Part shown: in pieces, positions 1 to 7,393 of the stretch
Numbering within the stretch: the stretch's first letter is position 1
Layout: each line of letters opens with the position of its first letter
Origin: JAUSIK01 sp964362915
GTDB lineage: Archaea; Nanobdellota; Nanobdellia; Pacearchaeales; GW2011-AR1
Assembly: GCA_964362915.1 (NCBI GenBank)
Contig: CAYIGH010000002.1
Span: 1-64,000 of the forward strand
Length of the DNA: 64,000 nt
Reading direction: 5' to 3'
The notes under the pieces: model-generated
The model's database searches: none
The model's input: the letters and a program-made list of their open reading frames with translations, nothing else
What the model was told of the DNA's origin: nothing
Program-made: the position numbers and the translations under genes

Positions 1-154
1 CATCTGCCAGCATAGCAATTTTTTCAGGCCAATCCCATATGACTTCATCTTTATTAGATAATTCCGTTTGGCTGATAATTCCTTTGTTTTGTAAGGCTTT
101 CTCTAAGTTTTTTAATTCGGTATAAATGTCCTTAATTGTAATTTGTTTTTCCAT
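1..154 (-). CDS. Partial small protein, N-terminus only (runs off window)
   Basis: A minus-strand frame opens with ATG at 152-154 and stays open for 51 codons to the window edge. It begins MEKQITIKDIYTELKNLEKA and looks helical and charged. The style resembles small archaeal antitoxin-like proteins that precede a toxin gene, but I see no family motif. The gene continues to the left of the window. It diverges from the DGR target gene at 546. Confidence 0.55.
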   Translation of the reverse strand, partial: MEKQITIKDIYTELKNLEKALQNKGIISQTELSNKDEVIWDWPEKIAMLAD

Positions 155-545
155 TATTTTTGTAAGTATGCGCAGTTTTTATATCTTTTGTGAATAAGAT
201 ACTGTCTAATTAACGGGACATGCTTGATTTTTTAGAAATAGATGAAAAACAATCTTGCTGAAATTTTTCACAGAATAATTAACCTATTTACCGTTGGCAT
301 TTGAAAGATAAATTATCAATATTTTAAGACTTCAAATAATATTTAAAATTACTAGAAAACAGATTATATCCCTAGAAGTTTACAGTATCTGTGAATAAGA
401 AATTATTTTAAAAGTTAGAAGACAAAAAAGAGACATAAAAAACTTGTCGTTTATGCTTTATAATTACAATCTTCCCATTATTTATAAATATTAACTAACA
501 AATAGTAACAGAAAGCTTTATAAACCTCTATCATTAAGAAAATCC
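155..545. promoter_or_regulatory. AT-rich divergent intergenic region with DGR-target promoter
   Basis: No gene was found here. A TATA-like TTTATAAA at 517-524, preceded by GAAAGC (BRE-like), lies 22 nt before the ATG at 546 and fits a leaderless archaeal promoter. The 10-mer TGTGAATAAG occurs at 189-198 and 390-399, and its first nine bases recur at 1446-1454 after the target gene. GATACTGT (198-205) and ACAGTATC (382-389) form an 8-bp inverted pair. The meaning of these repeats is unknown. Confidence 0.5.
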
Positions 546-1364
546 ATGAGAAAATTAAACATTGATATCAGACCAATTGGAATAGAATCGGCCATAGTTG
601 ATGCTCCCTTTGATGAGGCACTTGCTTTATTAAGACAATACAATTTTGAACTTATTAATTTAGCACAAAACGCAGAATTGAGAATCCACCAAGGAAAAGA
701 TGCCCATGTTTCTCAAAATGGAAACAGGGTCTTTGAGGATATTATTTACATTCCCAACAAAGGAAATTTTTTATCCTTAGATTACTCACCAATTGCAGAA
801 AATGCAAAACAAGCGACAGATGCTAGCAGGCAAGGAAGAGAACTTTATTTAGATAAAGAACAAACTGAAAAAGCATTACAAGATTCTGTGGCTTTTCCTG
901 ATAAAACTATAGAAATACCTACAAATAGATTTAATTCAGAAAAATTAACAGTAAAAGCTTTTGGAAGAGGCGATGCTAAAAAAGCACAGGATTATGGCGA
1001 TTTTCTAAGAGAAGCAGGCATTAATGAAATGCCTGTTTGGGTTGTTGAAGGAAGTTATATGAACAATCCACAGCATGAAGGAAGAGCTTTCACCAGAAAA
1101 GTCTGGCTTTACAGGCTTGATTACGACGGCAGGTCTTACCTCGATGGCGACGTCAGGAGTCTCAACTACGGCAGCAGGACTCGCGGGGTGCGTCAGAGTT
1201 TTAGCGAAGCCCAAACGCAAAAAATTTCAGGAGAAAAAGGCGAACTTTATGATGCTTCTCAGATAAACAGATACAAACAAATTCTTCAAGGAGTTCGCAG
1301 TGGAGAAATTCCAGCATCACAATTAGAAGAAGTTCTTTCTTTTGTAAGGTCTCTTGGGAAATAA
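546..1364 (+). CDS. DGR variable target protein 1 (internal variable region)
   Basis: This is a 272-aa protein with no signal peptide or membrane segment, so it is probably cytoplasmic. I do not recognise its first 185 residues. Residues 187-216 are the DGR variable region (nt 1104-1191), starting WLYRLDYDGRS, rich in Tyr, Asp, Gly, Arg and Ser. A conserved tail of about 56 residues follows, so the hypervariable segment is internal rather than C-terminal. The template repeat and reverse transcriptase lie just downstream in the same orientation. By analogy with known DGR targets the variable segment should be a ligand-binding surface, possibly in a C-type-lectin-like fold; this fold is inferred, not seen. 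The ATG fits the TATA box at 517-524. Confidence 0.85.
   Translation: MRKLNIDIRPIGIESAIVDAPFDEALALLRQYNFELINLAQNAELRIHQGKDAHVSQNGNRVFEDIIYIPNKGNFLSLDYSPIAENAKQATDASRQGRELYLDKEQTEKALQDSVAFPDKTIEIPTNRFNSEKLTVKAFGRGDAKKAQDYGDFLREAGINEMPVWVVEGSYMNNPQHEGRAFTRKVWLYRLDYDGRSYLDGDVRSLNYGSRTRGVRQSFSEAQTQKISGEKGELYDASQINRYKQILQGVRSGEIPASQLEEVLSFVRSLGK
1104..1191 (+). repeat. DGR variable repeat VR1
   Basis: This 88-nt stretch aligns without gaps to the template repeat at 1611-1698 (offset 507). By hand count there are 16 mismatches and every one falls where the template has A (A to G, T or C). C, G and T positions of the template are all kept. The altered positions lie mostly in codons that are AAC or AAT in the template, changing Asn to Tyr, Gly, Asp, Ser or Val. 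Identity ends at the edges (1103 and 1192), marking the unit boundaries. Confidence 0.93.
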
Positions 1365-1437
1365 ATATTTCTTAGAAAAATTTTAAAAACCACAATAATT
1401 AAAAATAACCTTTTCTTTATTATAATGCCTCGGTCAT

Positions 1438-1457
1438 CTTTTATTTGTGAATAAAAG
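1438..1457. repeat. 8-bp stem, 4-nt loop hairpin after DGR target 1
   Basis: CTTTTATT (1438-1445), TGTG loop, AATAAAAG (1450-1457) is a perfect 8-bp palindrome 74 nt after the stop of the target gene and 154 nt before the template repeat. It could be a terminator for the target gene or part of the template RNA. The size (8-bp stem, 4-nt loop) recalls the hairpin near the variable repeat of the Bordetella phage DGR, but its position, beyond the stop codon, differs. Confidence 0.5.
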
Positions 1458-1610
1458 CTAAGAGGCCACACGTCTTTGTATTAGCACTTAGCTCAAAACT
1501 AAGTCAGTGAAATACAACCATGACATTAAGTAAATTCAAATTGAAATATGAAATGGTGGTGAGCAGAGAAATAAATTCTCTGATTTTGGTACAAGGGCTA
1601 CTCTGTGTTG

Positions 1611-1698
1611 TGGCTTTACAGGCTTGATAACGACAACAGGTCTAACCTCAATGGCAACAACAGGAATCTCAACTACAACAACAGAACTCGCGGAATGA
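1611..1698 (+). ncRNA. DGR template repeat (TR) within the template RNA
   Basis: This is the template copy of VR1. Translated in the target frame it is full of Asn codons (LDNDNRSNLNGNNRNLNYNN), the usual design of DGR templates because A-mutagenesis of AAC/AAT reaches many residues without making stops. It lies in the 359-nt non-coding gap 1365-1723, ending 25 nt before the reverse transcriptase start. The surrounding gap probably encodes the template RNA; its ends cannot be defined from sequence. Confidence 0.93.
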
Positions 1699-1723
1699 CC
1701 TTTGACCGAGGTTCATATTTATC

Positions 1724-2809
1724 ATGGAAAGATATACTGATTTATATTCTCAAATTTATAGAATGGATAATCTTATTTTAGCATGGCGTAAAGCAAGAAA
1801 AAGAAAAGCCAAAAGGCAGGACGTTATCTCTTTTGAAAGGGACTTAATAAAAAACCTTTATTCATTGCATTGTGAACTTAAAGATAATATTTATCAACCT
1901 CGTCCTTTAGAAACTTTTATTTTACGAGACCCCAAGACAAGAAAAATATCAAAGTCTGACTTTAGGGATAGAATTGTCCATCACGCTCTTTTGAATATAA
2001 TCGGAAATATTTTTGAGAAACAATTCATTTTTGATTCTTGTGCTGGAAGAAAAGGCAAGGGAACTTTATTCGCGCTGAAAAGATTTCAATATTTCATTAG
2101 GAAAGTATCTAAAAATTATAAAAATATAAATAATCGATTTTATGCTCATAATAATATTACTGGTTATTGCTTAAAAGCAGACATTAAGCATTATTTTGAT
2201 GAGATAGATCACAATATTTTATTAGAAATCATCAAGAGAAAAATAAAAGATATTGATGTTTTGGCATTGATTGAAAAAATTGTTGCGAACTTTAGAATGC
2301 AGAGAGAGAGAGACATAACTAAAAAAGGTATGCCTCTTGGCAATTTGACCTCACAATTTTTTGCAAATGTTTATCTAAACGAATTGGATTATTTCATTAA
2401 ACATGAACTAAAAGTAAAATATTACATTCGTTATGTGGATGATTTTGTGCTTGCGTATTATTCAAAATTGCAACTGCAGATATGGAAAGAAAAAATTGAT
2501 AATTTTCTAAGAGAAAGATTAAAGTTAGAGTTGCATCCTGATAAATCTAAGATTATTTCTTTATCAAAGGGACTGGATTTTGTAGGTTTTAGAAATTTTG
2601 CACATTTTCGCCTCTTACGAAAAAGAAATATAAGAAAAATAGAAAGAAAGGTAAATTTATTCATAAAAAAAGAAAAATCTTTTCAGTCTTTGCAAGATAG
2701 TTATCTTGGCTGGCAAGGCTATGCTCGCATAGGAAATACATATTCTTTAAGAGAGAAAATAAAACGAAAGATTATTAACATTGTATGGGATAGAATTGAA
2801 CTCAATTAA
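1724..2809 (+). CDS. DGR reverse transcriptase
   Basis: A 361-aa reverse transcriptase that would copy the template RNA with adenine-specific errors and deliver the cDNA into the variable repeat. The catalytic YVDD motif is in YIRYVDDFVLAYY (about residues 231-243). Motif 4 reads GMPLGNLTSQFFANVYL, with the G-x-x-x-SQ signature typical of DGR enzymes. The palm aspartate is in KADIKHYFDEIDH. There is no maturase, endonuclease or X domain, and the length is normal for DGR reverse transcriptases. I see no Avd-type accessory gene beside it; the next genes are small membrane proteins. Its DGR membership is confirmed by the adjacent template and variable repeats. Confidence 0.95.
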   Translation: MERYTDLYSQIYRMDNLILAWRKARKRKAKRQDVISFERDLIKNLYSLHCELKDNIYQPRPLETFILRDPKTRKISKSDFRDRIVHHALLNIIGNIFEKQFIFDSCAGRKGKGTLFALKRFQYFIRKVSKNYKNINNRFYAHNNITGYCLKADIKHYFDEIDHNILLEIIKRKIKDIDVLALIEKIVANFRMQRERDITKKGMPLGNLTSQFFANVYLNELDYFIKHELKVKYYIRYVDDFVLAYYSKLQLQIWKEKIDNFLRERLKLELHPDKSKIISLSKGLDFVGFRNFAHFRLLRKRNIRKIERKVNLFIKKEKSFQSLQDSYLGWQGYARIGNTYSLREKIKRKIINIVWDRIELN

Positions 2810-2870
2810 ATAAAGGTATAAAAAGCATAAAATAAAACATTTAAATATCCAAGATTCTAAATAAATAAAA

Positions 2871-2948
2871 ATGAACTGGAGAGATATAATTATTTGGATT
2901 ATCGTAATTTTGGTACTTATATTAATATCAATCTCTCTAACAAGATAA
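2871..2948 (+). CDS. 25-aa single-pass membrane peptide, short paralogue of the next gene
   Basis: ATG at 2871, 25 residues, starting MNWRDIIIWIIVILVL. The following gene starts MKWQDIIIWILFILSI, so the two are clearly related over the first 16-18 residues. This copy then stops after the membrane helix. It lies 4 nt upstream of its longer relative and shares the TATA-like TTTAAATA upstream (around 2840). It may be a tandem duplicate that lost its cytoplasmic part, or a true membrane micropeptide. Confidence 0.5.
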   Translation: MNWRDIIIWIIVILVLILISISLTR

Positions 2949-2952
2949 CAAA

Positions 2953-3183
2953 ATGAAATGGCAGGATATAATAATATGGATACTTTTTATATTGTCCATA
3001 GTCGTAGTAATCTGGTATTTTTTTGGAGATTCTCCAACATTGGAAGAGGCAATCCTAGTTTTGTTGCTAACATTAGTCATAACAAATATAATTCAAATAA
3101 AAGAGGTTGCTTATAGGCTTAGATCCTTGGAAAGAAGCTTTTATGCTCTTGCAAAAGATTTTAAAGTCCATCTAAATAAATAA
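2953..3183 (+). CDS. Small conserved-type membrane protein
   Basis: A 76-aa protein with two hydrophobic helices (about residues 6-23 and 31-46) and a basic C-terminal cytoplasmic tail. The general form (MKWQDIIIW start, then a helical tail with LAKDFKVHL) is one I associate with short DPANN membrane proteins of unknown role. It lies 4 nt after its truncated paralogue and 4 nt before the presenilin-like protease gene, so these three are probably one transcript. Confidence 0.65.
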   Translation: MKWQDIIIWILFILSIVVVIWYFFGDSPTLEEAILVLLLTLVITNIIQIKEVAYRLRSLERSFYALAKDFKVHLNK

Positions 3184-3187
3184 AAAC

Positions 3188-4120
3188 ATGAAGCATACAA
3201 GAAAAGTTGTCCTGATACTTCTTTTTATGTTCTTTATTACTCAGTTAATTGGGATAGCAGTTATAAATCAATATTCCCCTGAAATCCAGGAGATAACAGA
3301 TGACGAAGGAAATATAATAAATAAAACAACTTATAATCTGCCCTATGGCATGGACCCGCCAGAAGACATAAGTCCGGGCAATACTTTAATTTCAATAATA
3401 ATCGCCATTGTTATCGCAGTTATCTTTATGTTAATCCTTATGCGTTACAAAGCAGAATTTTTTCTTAGAACATGGTTTTTCATTGTAGTAACTTTGGCTT
3501 TAGCAATAACCTTCAATGCATTTATTGATAAGATATACTATTCTCAATTAATTGCATTAATTGTCGCCCTGCCCCTATCAGCAATAAAATTATTCAAAAG
3601 AAACATAATAGTTCATAATATTACAGAATTATTTATTTATCCAGGCATAGCTGCAATTTTTGTTCCTCTTTTGAACATTTGGACAGTAGTTCTTCTTCTT
3701 ATCCTGATTTCTATTTACGATATTTATGCAGTATGGCACGCAGGCTTCATGCAAAAAATGGCAAAATATCAAATTAAAAGACTAAAATTCTTTACAGGAT
3801 TTTTCATTCCTTATCTTGGAAAGAAAGAAAGAATGCAAATTCAGCAGGCAAAGAAAGAAGCCAGGTTAGATAAATTAAAAGATAAAAAGATAAAAGTCAA
3901 TGTCGCAATTCTTGGAGGCGGTGATGTAGTATTTCCAATCATTCTTGCAGGAGTTGTATTGAATTCTTTAGGCCTGATTCACGCCCTAATAATAAACATA
4001 GGCGCCACTCTGGCTTTAGCCGCGCTTTTCTATATCTCAAAAAAAGGCAAATTCTACCCTGCAATGCCATTTATCTCTGCAGGATGTTTAATTGCACTAG
4101 GAATATCATTTTTACTTTAA
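3188..4120 (+). CDS. Presenilin-type intramembrane aspartyl protease (PSH, family A22)
   Basis: This 310-aa polytopic membrane protein would cut membrane-embedded substrates. The two catalytic aspartates are in YDIYAVW (about residue 177) and LGGGDVVFP (GxGD motif, about residue 242). A C-terminal YPAMPFISAG corresponds to the PAL motif, here PAM. The arrangement of six N-terminal helices, a basic loop (about residues 190-235) and three C-terminal helices matches archaeal presenilin homologues. It is probably cotranscribed with the two small membrane proteins upstream. Substrates in archaea are largely unknown; the neighbouring peptides are possible substrates or partners, which is speculation. 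Confidence 0.85.
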   Translation: MKHTRKVVLILLFMFFITQLIGIAVINQYSPEIQEITDDEGNIINKTTYNLPYGMDPPEDISPGNTLISIIIAIVIAVIFMLILMRYKAEFFLRTWFFIVVTLALAITFNAFIDKIYYSQLIALIVALPLSAIKLFKRNIIVHNITELFIYPGIAAIFVPLLNIWTVVLLLILISIYDIYAVWHAGFMQKMAKYQIKRLKFFTGFFIPYLGKKERMQIQQAKKEARLDKLKDKKIKVNVAILGGGDVVFPIILAGVVLNSLGLIHALIINIGATLALAALFYISKKGKFYPAMPFISAGCLIALGISFLL

Positions 4121-4180
4121 GCTGTTCTCATTTCTTCAACTAAGTAATGTAGTAACTATATAATGGAAACAAAACGAAAG

Positions 4181-4213
4181 ATTTAAATACCCCTTATATG
4201 TTACCCCTTTATG
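4181..4213 (+). promoter_or_regulatory. Promoter and direct-repeat operator of the TrmB-like gene
   Basis: ATTTAAATAC at 4181-4190 is a TATA-like element. It overlaps a direct repeat, TACCCCTTATATG (4188-4200) and TACCCCTTTATG (4202-4213), the second copy including the start codon. Direct repeats between the TATA box and the start fit autoregulation by the encoded regulator. The function is inferred from position only. Confidence 0.45.
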
Positions 4214-5008
4214 ATAATAAAGCAAGATTTAGTGAAGAGAATCAAGGAATACTTTAATTTAAATATTTATGAAACCAAAGTCTGGGTTGCATTGCTCACA
4301 AAAGGAATTGCTTCTGCAGGAGAAGTAGCAGAACTATCAGGCGTCCCAAGATCAAGAACTTATGATGTTTTAGAATCTTTAGAAAAGAGAGGCTTTGCAA
4401 TTATTAAAATAGGCAAGCCAGTAAAATATATAGCAGTAAAACCAACAGAAATAATTGAAAAAATCAAGTCAAACACAATGAATGAAGCGCAAGAAAGAGT
4501 AAAGTCCCTTGCCAATTTAAGATCAACTCAGGAATATGTTGAACTTGAACAATTGTATAATTCAGGCATTGAGCCCATAAAATCACAGGATATTACAGGA
4601 GCATTGAAAGGAAGATCAAATATAATTTCAAGATTAAGGGAAATAATGGAAAATGCAACAAAGGAGATTTTTATCTGCACCTCGGTCGCAGATTTCGAAG
4701 ATAAAAGCAGGGCATTAATTCCTGTAATTGAGAAAGCAATGAAGGGCAATATTAAAGTAAAGCTGGCTTTATCAGGCGAGCTGGAAAGAATAAAAAAATT
4801 CAACCTAAAACACAATTTGAAAGCAAAGCAAATTGATTCAAATGCCAAACTATTTATGGTAGACAGGAAAGAAGTTTTATTTATGATTACTCCTCCAAAT
4901 TCAGAAGAAGAAGTAGGAATCTGGCTCAATTCACCTTTCTTCACAGATTCAATTTCAGACGTAGTTGAAAACGCTCTGAAAAATCAATTAAACAACGGGA
5001 ATAAATAA
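4211..5008 (+). CDS. TrmB-family transcriptional regulator
   Basis: 265 aa. The N-terminal winged helix-turn-helix (about residues 15-85) includes LTKGIASAGEVAELSGVPRS then RTYDVLESLEKRG, typical of TrmB proteins that control sugar or energy metabolism in archaea. A coiled-coil linker (about 85-125) leads to a C-terminal TrmB-type effector domain resembling a phospholipase-D fold (KEIFICTSVADF onwards). The effector cannot be told from sequence. Nearby genes are the DGR targets and a protease, with no sugar transporter. The start is fixed by the TATA-like element 20 nt upstream. Confidence 0.85.
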   Translation: MIIKQDLVKRIKEYFNLNIYETKVWVALLTKGIASAGEVAELSGVPRSRTYDVLESLEKRGFAIIKIGKPVKYIAVKPTEIIEKIKSNTMNEAQERVKSLANLRSTQEYVELEQLYNSGIEPIKSQDITGALKGRSNIISRLREIMENATKEIFICTSVADFEDKSRALIPVIEKAMKGNIKVKLALSGELERIKKFNLKHNLKAKQIDSNAKLFMVDRKEVLFMITPPNSEEEVGIWLNSPFFTDSISDVVENALKNQLNNGNK

Positions 5009-5041
5009 ATTTATTTAAACTCAAAGATATTAAAAAAAACA

Positions 5042-5896
5042 ATGACAGAAATAAAATTTCAAAGATTCAACTGGAATCTTCCAAGAATAAGAATAAGCAT
5101 AGCAGAAGGTAAAGATGCTGAAGAATTATACAACACATTTAATCAAGATATAAAAGACAATTATGCAAACAATCCCAACATAGAAGTTCTTAATTACAAT
5201 TCTAAAACTAATTCAATAAAAGGCTCAAATATCTTTGCTGTTTCCAGACTATCTGAAATATTAAGAGAATATGGATTAAGAACAGCAATTCCTTCTGATG
5301 ACAGATATGGTAATATCTCTAATTTAGTAAAAGGCAGATTCTATACAGATTTCAACGCTCTAATTTTAAGAACAGCAGGAGACAGCTACAAGCCAAATGA
5401 TAAAATAGCAAAAGATTTAGCTGAAAAAATAGAAAACAGAGAAGGAAAATTAAAACTTCCTCTAATGGTTGTAGCACCTTTAGTAAGATATTCTAAAGAT
5501 AAAGAAAATCCATATCAGTTAGTTTTTGACTTATCTGATAAAACTCAGCTCATAAACGATGAAAGACTTGATAGAAAGAAATATCAAACAGGAATGAAAT
5601 TCAGCGAAGTTGATGATTTAGGCCTGCCTTTATTTAATAAAGAAGGAGATAGAACTTGGTATGCGAGAGAAGATGGACTTGCGAGGCTTTACCTGGGCAG
5701 GGGTCTCTATGCTGGCTCCGACGCCGGGGTTCTTGCTTGCTCGAGTGCCGGCGCTCGGGTAGTTTTAGTTTCCAGCTCTGCTGGAGCGCCGAATTTTTTA
5801 GAGGATTCGTATAAACAGAAAGAAAGCGAACTTTTAAAGGCAAAAGAAGATTTGGAAAGAGTTTATCAAGAAGTTGGAAAGCTGTTAAATAAATAA
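5042..5896 (+). CDS. DGR variable target protein 2 (template not in window)
   Basis: A 284-aa soluble protein without signal peptide. Its first ~213 residues are very similar to those of the protein at 37673-38554; the shared start is MTE-KFQRFNWN. Residues about 214-250 form a variable region (from LARLYLGRG to SSAGAPN) followed by a conserved FLEDSYKQKESEL and a coiled-coil tail. The codon pattern in this segment (GC-rich, with Ala, Gly, Ser, Arg and Cys) contrasts with the AT-rich body. The template at 1611 does not match it, so it must be served by another DGR or be an orphan. The N-terminal domain is unknown to me. Confidence 0.8.
   Translation: MTEIKFQRFNWNLPRIRISIAEGKDAEELYNTFNQDIKDNYANNPNIEVLNYNSKTNSIKGSNIFAVSRLSEILREYGLRTAIPSDDRYGNISNLVKGRFYTDFNALILRTAGDSYKPNDKIAKDLAEKIENREGKLKLPLMVVAPLVRYSKDKENPYQLVFDLSDKTQLINDERLDRKKYQTGMKFSEVDDLGLPLFNKEGDRTWYAREDGLARLYLGRGLYAGSDAGVLACSSAGARVVLVSSSAGAPNFLEDSYKQKESELLKAKEDLERVYQEVGKLLNK
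5681..5792 (+). repeat. DGR variable repeat VR2
   Basis: Compared with VR3 (38309-38420) there are 16 substitutions over 112 nt by hand count. Nine have A in one copy, and the rest can be explained as two independent changes of a template A. Third codon positions are kept, in contrast to the scattered synonymous changes elsewhere in the two genes. It shows no similarity to the local template repeat, so a different template is implied. Confidence 0.75.
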
Positions 5897-5958
5897 CTCT
5901 GTTTCTTTTTATGTAGCAAAAGTCATTAATCTTTTACCACAAAGACTTTTTTTATATT

Positions 5959-5999
5959 AGTGGAACATAAAAGCGAAGGTAGAATATTTATGTTCCACT
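5959..5999. repeat. 13-bp perfect inverted repeat after DGR target 2
   Basis: AGTGGAACATAAA (5959-5971) and TTTATGTTCCACT (5987-5999) are exact inverted copies with a 15-nt loop, 62 nt after the stop of DGR target 2. It may be a terminator hairpin, a regulator site for the vapBC operon that starts at 6067, or a structure linked to DGR retrohoming. Rho-independent T-tracts do not follow it. Confidence 0.6.
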
Positions 6000-6066
6000 C
6001 TATAGCAAACACATTTAATTCTCTCATTGTAGAAAGATATAAATATCATTAAGTCTCATTATTCAA

Positions 6067-6330
6067 ATGGAGATTAAAGCAACAACAAGAAAATGGGGGA
6101 ATTCTATAGCCATAGTAATACCCAAAGATGTAGTTGATAGACAAAGGATAAAAAAAGATGAAGAGATTGTTATCAATGTGGAGAAAAAAAGGCCAAAAGC
6201 AGGAGCTTTGTTCGGCCGATTCTCTCAACTTAAAAAGATTCCAACTCAGGAATTGAAGGACGAAGCGCGCAGAGGATGGGAAAGTGCTTCTGATAGAGAA
6301 AGAGAAAAAAGATGGAAGATGCAGAAATAA
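6067..6330 (+). CDS. vapB: AbrB/VapB-type antitoxin 1
   Basis: 87 aa. The N-terminal AbrB swapped-hairpin domain is recognisable in TTRKWGNSIAIVIPKDVVDR with KKDEEIVINVE. The C-terminal basic helical tail would wrap the PIN toxin. It overlaps the toxin gene by 19 nt, as common in VapBC operons. The antitoxin should also bind its own promoter. Confidence 0.85.
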   Translation: MEIKATTRKWGNSIAIVIPKDVVDRQRIKKDEEIVINVEKKRPKAGALFGRFSQLKKIPTQELKDEARRGWESASDREREKRWKMQK

Positions 6331-6689
6331 ATTATTTTTTTGATACCTACGCAATTATTGAGCTTATAGAAGGCAATCAGAACTATGCAAAGTATGCAGA
6401 ACAGCCAGCAACTATCAGCATCTTCAATCTAGTTGAAGTCTATTGGGTTGTGCTAAATAGACTAGGCGAACAGCAGGCTGATTTGACATATGAAGAATAT
6501 CGACCAGCTGTTGTTGAGCTTGACGATGAAACACTCAAAGAAGCAGTCAAGTTTAGAAAGCTTCACAAGAAGCAGGACCTTTCGTATGCGGACTGTATCA
6601 GTTATATTTATGCAAAAAGACATAACATGAAATTCCTAACAGGAGACAAAGAATTTGAGAATATGGAAAATGTAGAGTTCGTAAAATAA
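6312..6689 (+). CDS. vapC: PIN-domain toxin (VapC-like) 1
   Basis: 125 aa, a normal VapC length. Acidic residues of the PIN active site are visible in YFFDTYAIIE (near residue 11), FNLVEVYW (about 43), SYADCISY (about 95) and FLTGDKEF (about 113). VapC toxins are usually RNases acting on tRNA or rRNA. The last 64 nt of the locus, including the stop codon, are identical to the end of the second vapC at 7330-7393 although the rest of the two genes differs strongly. Confidence 0.85.
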   Translation: MEDAEINYFFDTYAIIELIEGNQNYAKYAEQPATISIFNLVEVYWVVLNRLGEQQADLTYEEYRPAVVELDDETLKEAVKFRKLHKKQDLSYADCISYIYAKRHNMKFLTGDKEFENMENVEFVK

Positions 6690-6693
6690 AATA
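6630..6693 (+). repeat. 64-nt exact repeat, copy 1 (3' end of vapC 1)
   Basis: From AAATTCCTAACAGGAGACAA through the stop codon, identical to 7330-7393, exactly 700 nt downstream. It encodes the shared KFLTGDKEFENMENVEFVK end of both PIN toxins. Exact identity at nucleotide level in otherwise divergent genes points to recent recombination or gene conversion. Confidence 0.9.
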
Positions 6694-6767
6694 ATTATCA
6701 CTCCAATAATCATCTATATTTTTTATTATATCTAGCCAATAAATCAATACAAAAATTTAAATAGCTA

Positions 6768-6786
6768 TGTATATACTGTTTATACA
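6768..6786 (+). promoter_or_regulatory. Inverted-repeat operator at the vapBC 2 start
   Basis: TGTATA (6768-6773), 7-nt spacer, TATACA (6781-6786) lies just after a TATA-like TTTAAATA (6756-6763) and touches the A of the start codon. The site is placed to block transcription start and fits binding by a dimeric AbrB antitoxin. Assignment is by position and symmetry. Confidence 0.5.
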
Positions 6787-7007
6787 TGGCAGAAATTACA
6801 ACAAAAGTAAAAAAATGGGGAAATTCATTCGGAATAATTATTCCCTTGGAAGTTTTGAAAAGCAAAAGAATTAGAGAAGGAGAGGAAATAGACGCAATTA
6901 TCATCAAAAAAAGTAATGTTTTAAGAGAAACCTTTGGGACTATTAAATTCAAGAAATCAACTGAACAAATGATGCGGGAGACGGATAGGGAATTATATAA
7001 TGAATGA
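6786..7007 (+). CDS. vapB: AbrB/VapB-type antitoxin 2
   Basis: 73 aa, AbrB-type fold: TKVKKWGNSFGIIIPLEVLK then RIREGEEIDAIIIKK. It is a paralogue of the antitoxin at 6067 with a shorter C-terminal tail. It overlaps the downstream toxin start by 8 nt. Confidence 0.83.
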   Translation: MAEITTKVKKWGNSFGIIIPLEVLKSKRIREGEEIDAIIIKKSNVLRETFGTIKFKKSTEQMMRETDRELYNE

Positions 7008-7389
7008 AGAAAAAGAAAACGAATTTAAAGAAAAATTTGTATTTGACACCTATGCGATTATAGAAACTTTAAGAGGAAATCCAAATTATAACAATTATTT
7101 AGATTCAAATATTATAATAAACGATTTTATTTTTGCTGAATTATGCTATAATCTTTTTAGAGAAAAAGAACCAAAAGCAGAGGAATATCAAAAAAAGTAT
7201 AAAGTTTATATTTCACAATTAGAATCAGAATGGATAAAGGAAGCCATGGAATTCAGGCTTAAATGGAAAGACAGAAAAGTTTCTATAACTGATTGTGTTA
7301 GTTACATCATGGCAAAGAAGCTGGAAATAAAATTCCTAACAGGAGACAAAGAATTTGAGAATATGGAAAATGTAGAGTTCGTAAAATAA
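7000..7389 (+). CDS. vapC: PIN-domain toxin (VapC-like) 2
   Basis: 129 aa. PIN acidic residues are seen in FVFDTYAIIETL, FIFAELCY, SITDCVSYIMAKK and FLTGDKEF. The body is AT-rich and only distantly similar to toxin 1, but the final 19 residues and their DNA are identical to it. Immediately after the stop the sequence runs into a fragment of a cca gene on the other strand. Confidence 0.83.
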   Translation: MNEEKENEFKEKFVFDTYAIIETLRGNPNYNNYLDSNIIINDFIFAELCYNLFREKEPKAEEYQKKYKVYISQLESEWIKEAMEFRLKWKDRKVSITDCVSYIMAKKLEIKFLTGDKEFENMENVEFVK

Positions 7390-7393
7390 AATA
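7330..7393 (+). repeat. 64-nt exact repeat, copy 2 (3' end of vapC 2)
   Basis: Identical to 6630-6693. The two copies bracket the vapBC 2 operon, so a single recombination between them would delete or insert exactly that operon. Confidence 0.9.

Noticed and set aside
1005..1266. Overlapping short frames across DGR target 1
   Set aside because: They arise from the GC-rich variable repeat, which is open in several frames.
4528..4944. 138-aa minus-strand open frame
   Set aside because: It lies fully inside the TrmB-like gene in an antisense frame, with Ser/Phe/Leu-rich low-quality sequence typical of shadow frames.
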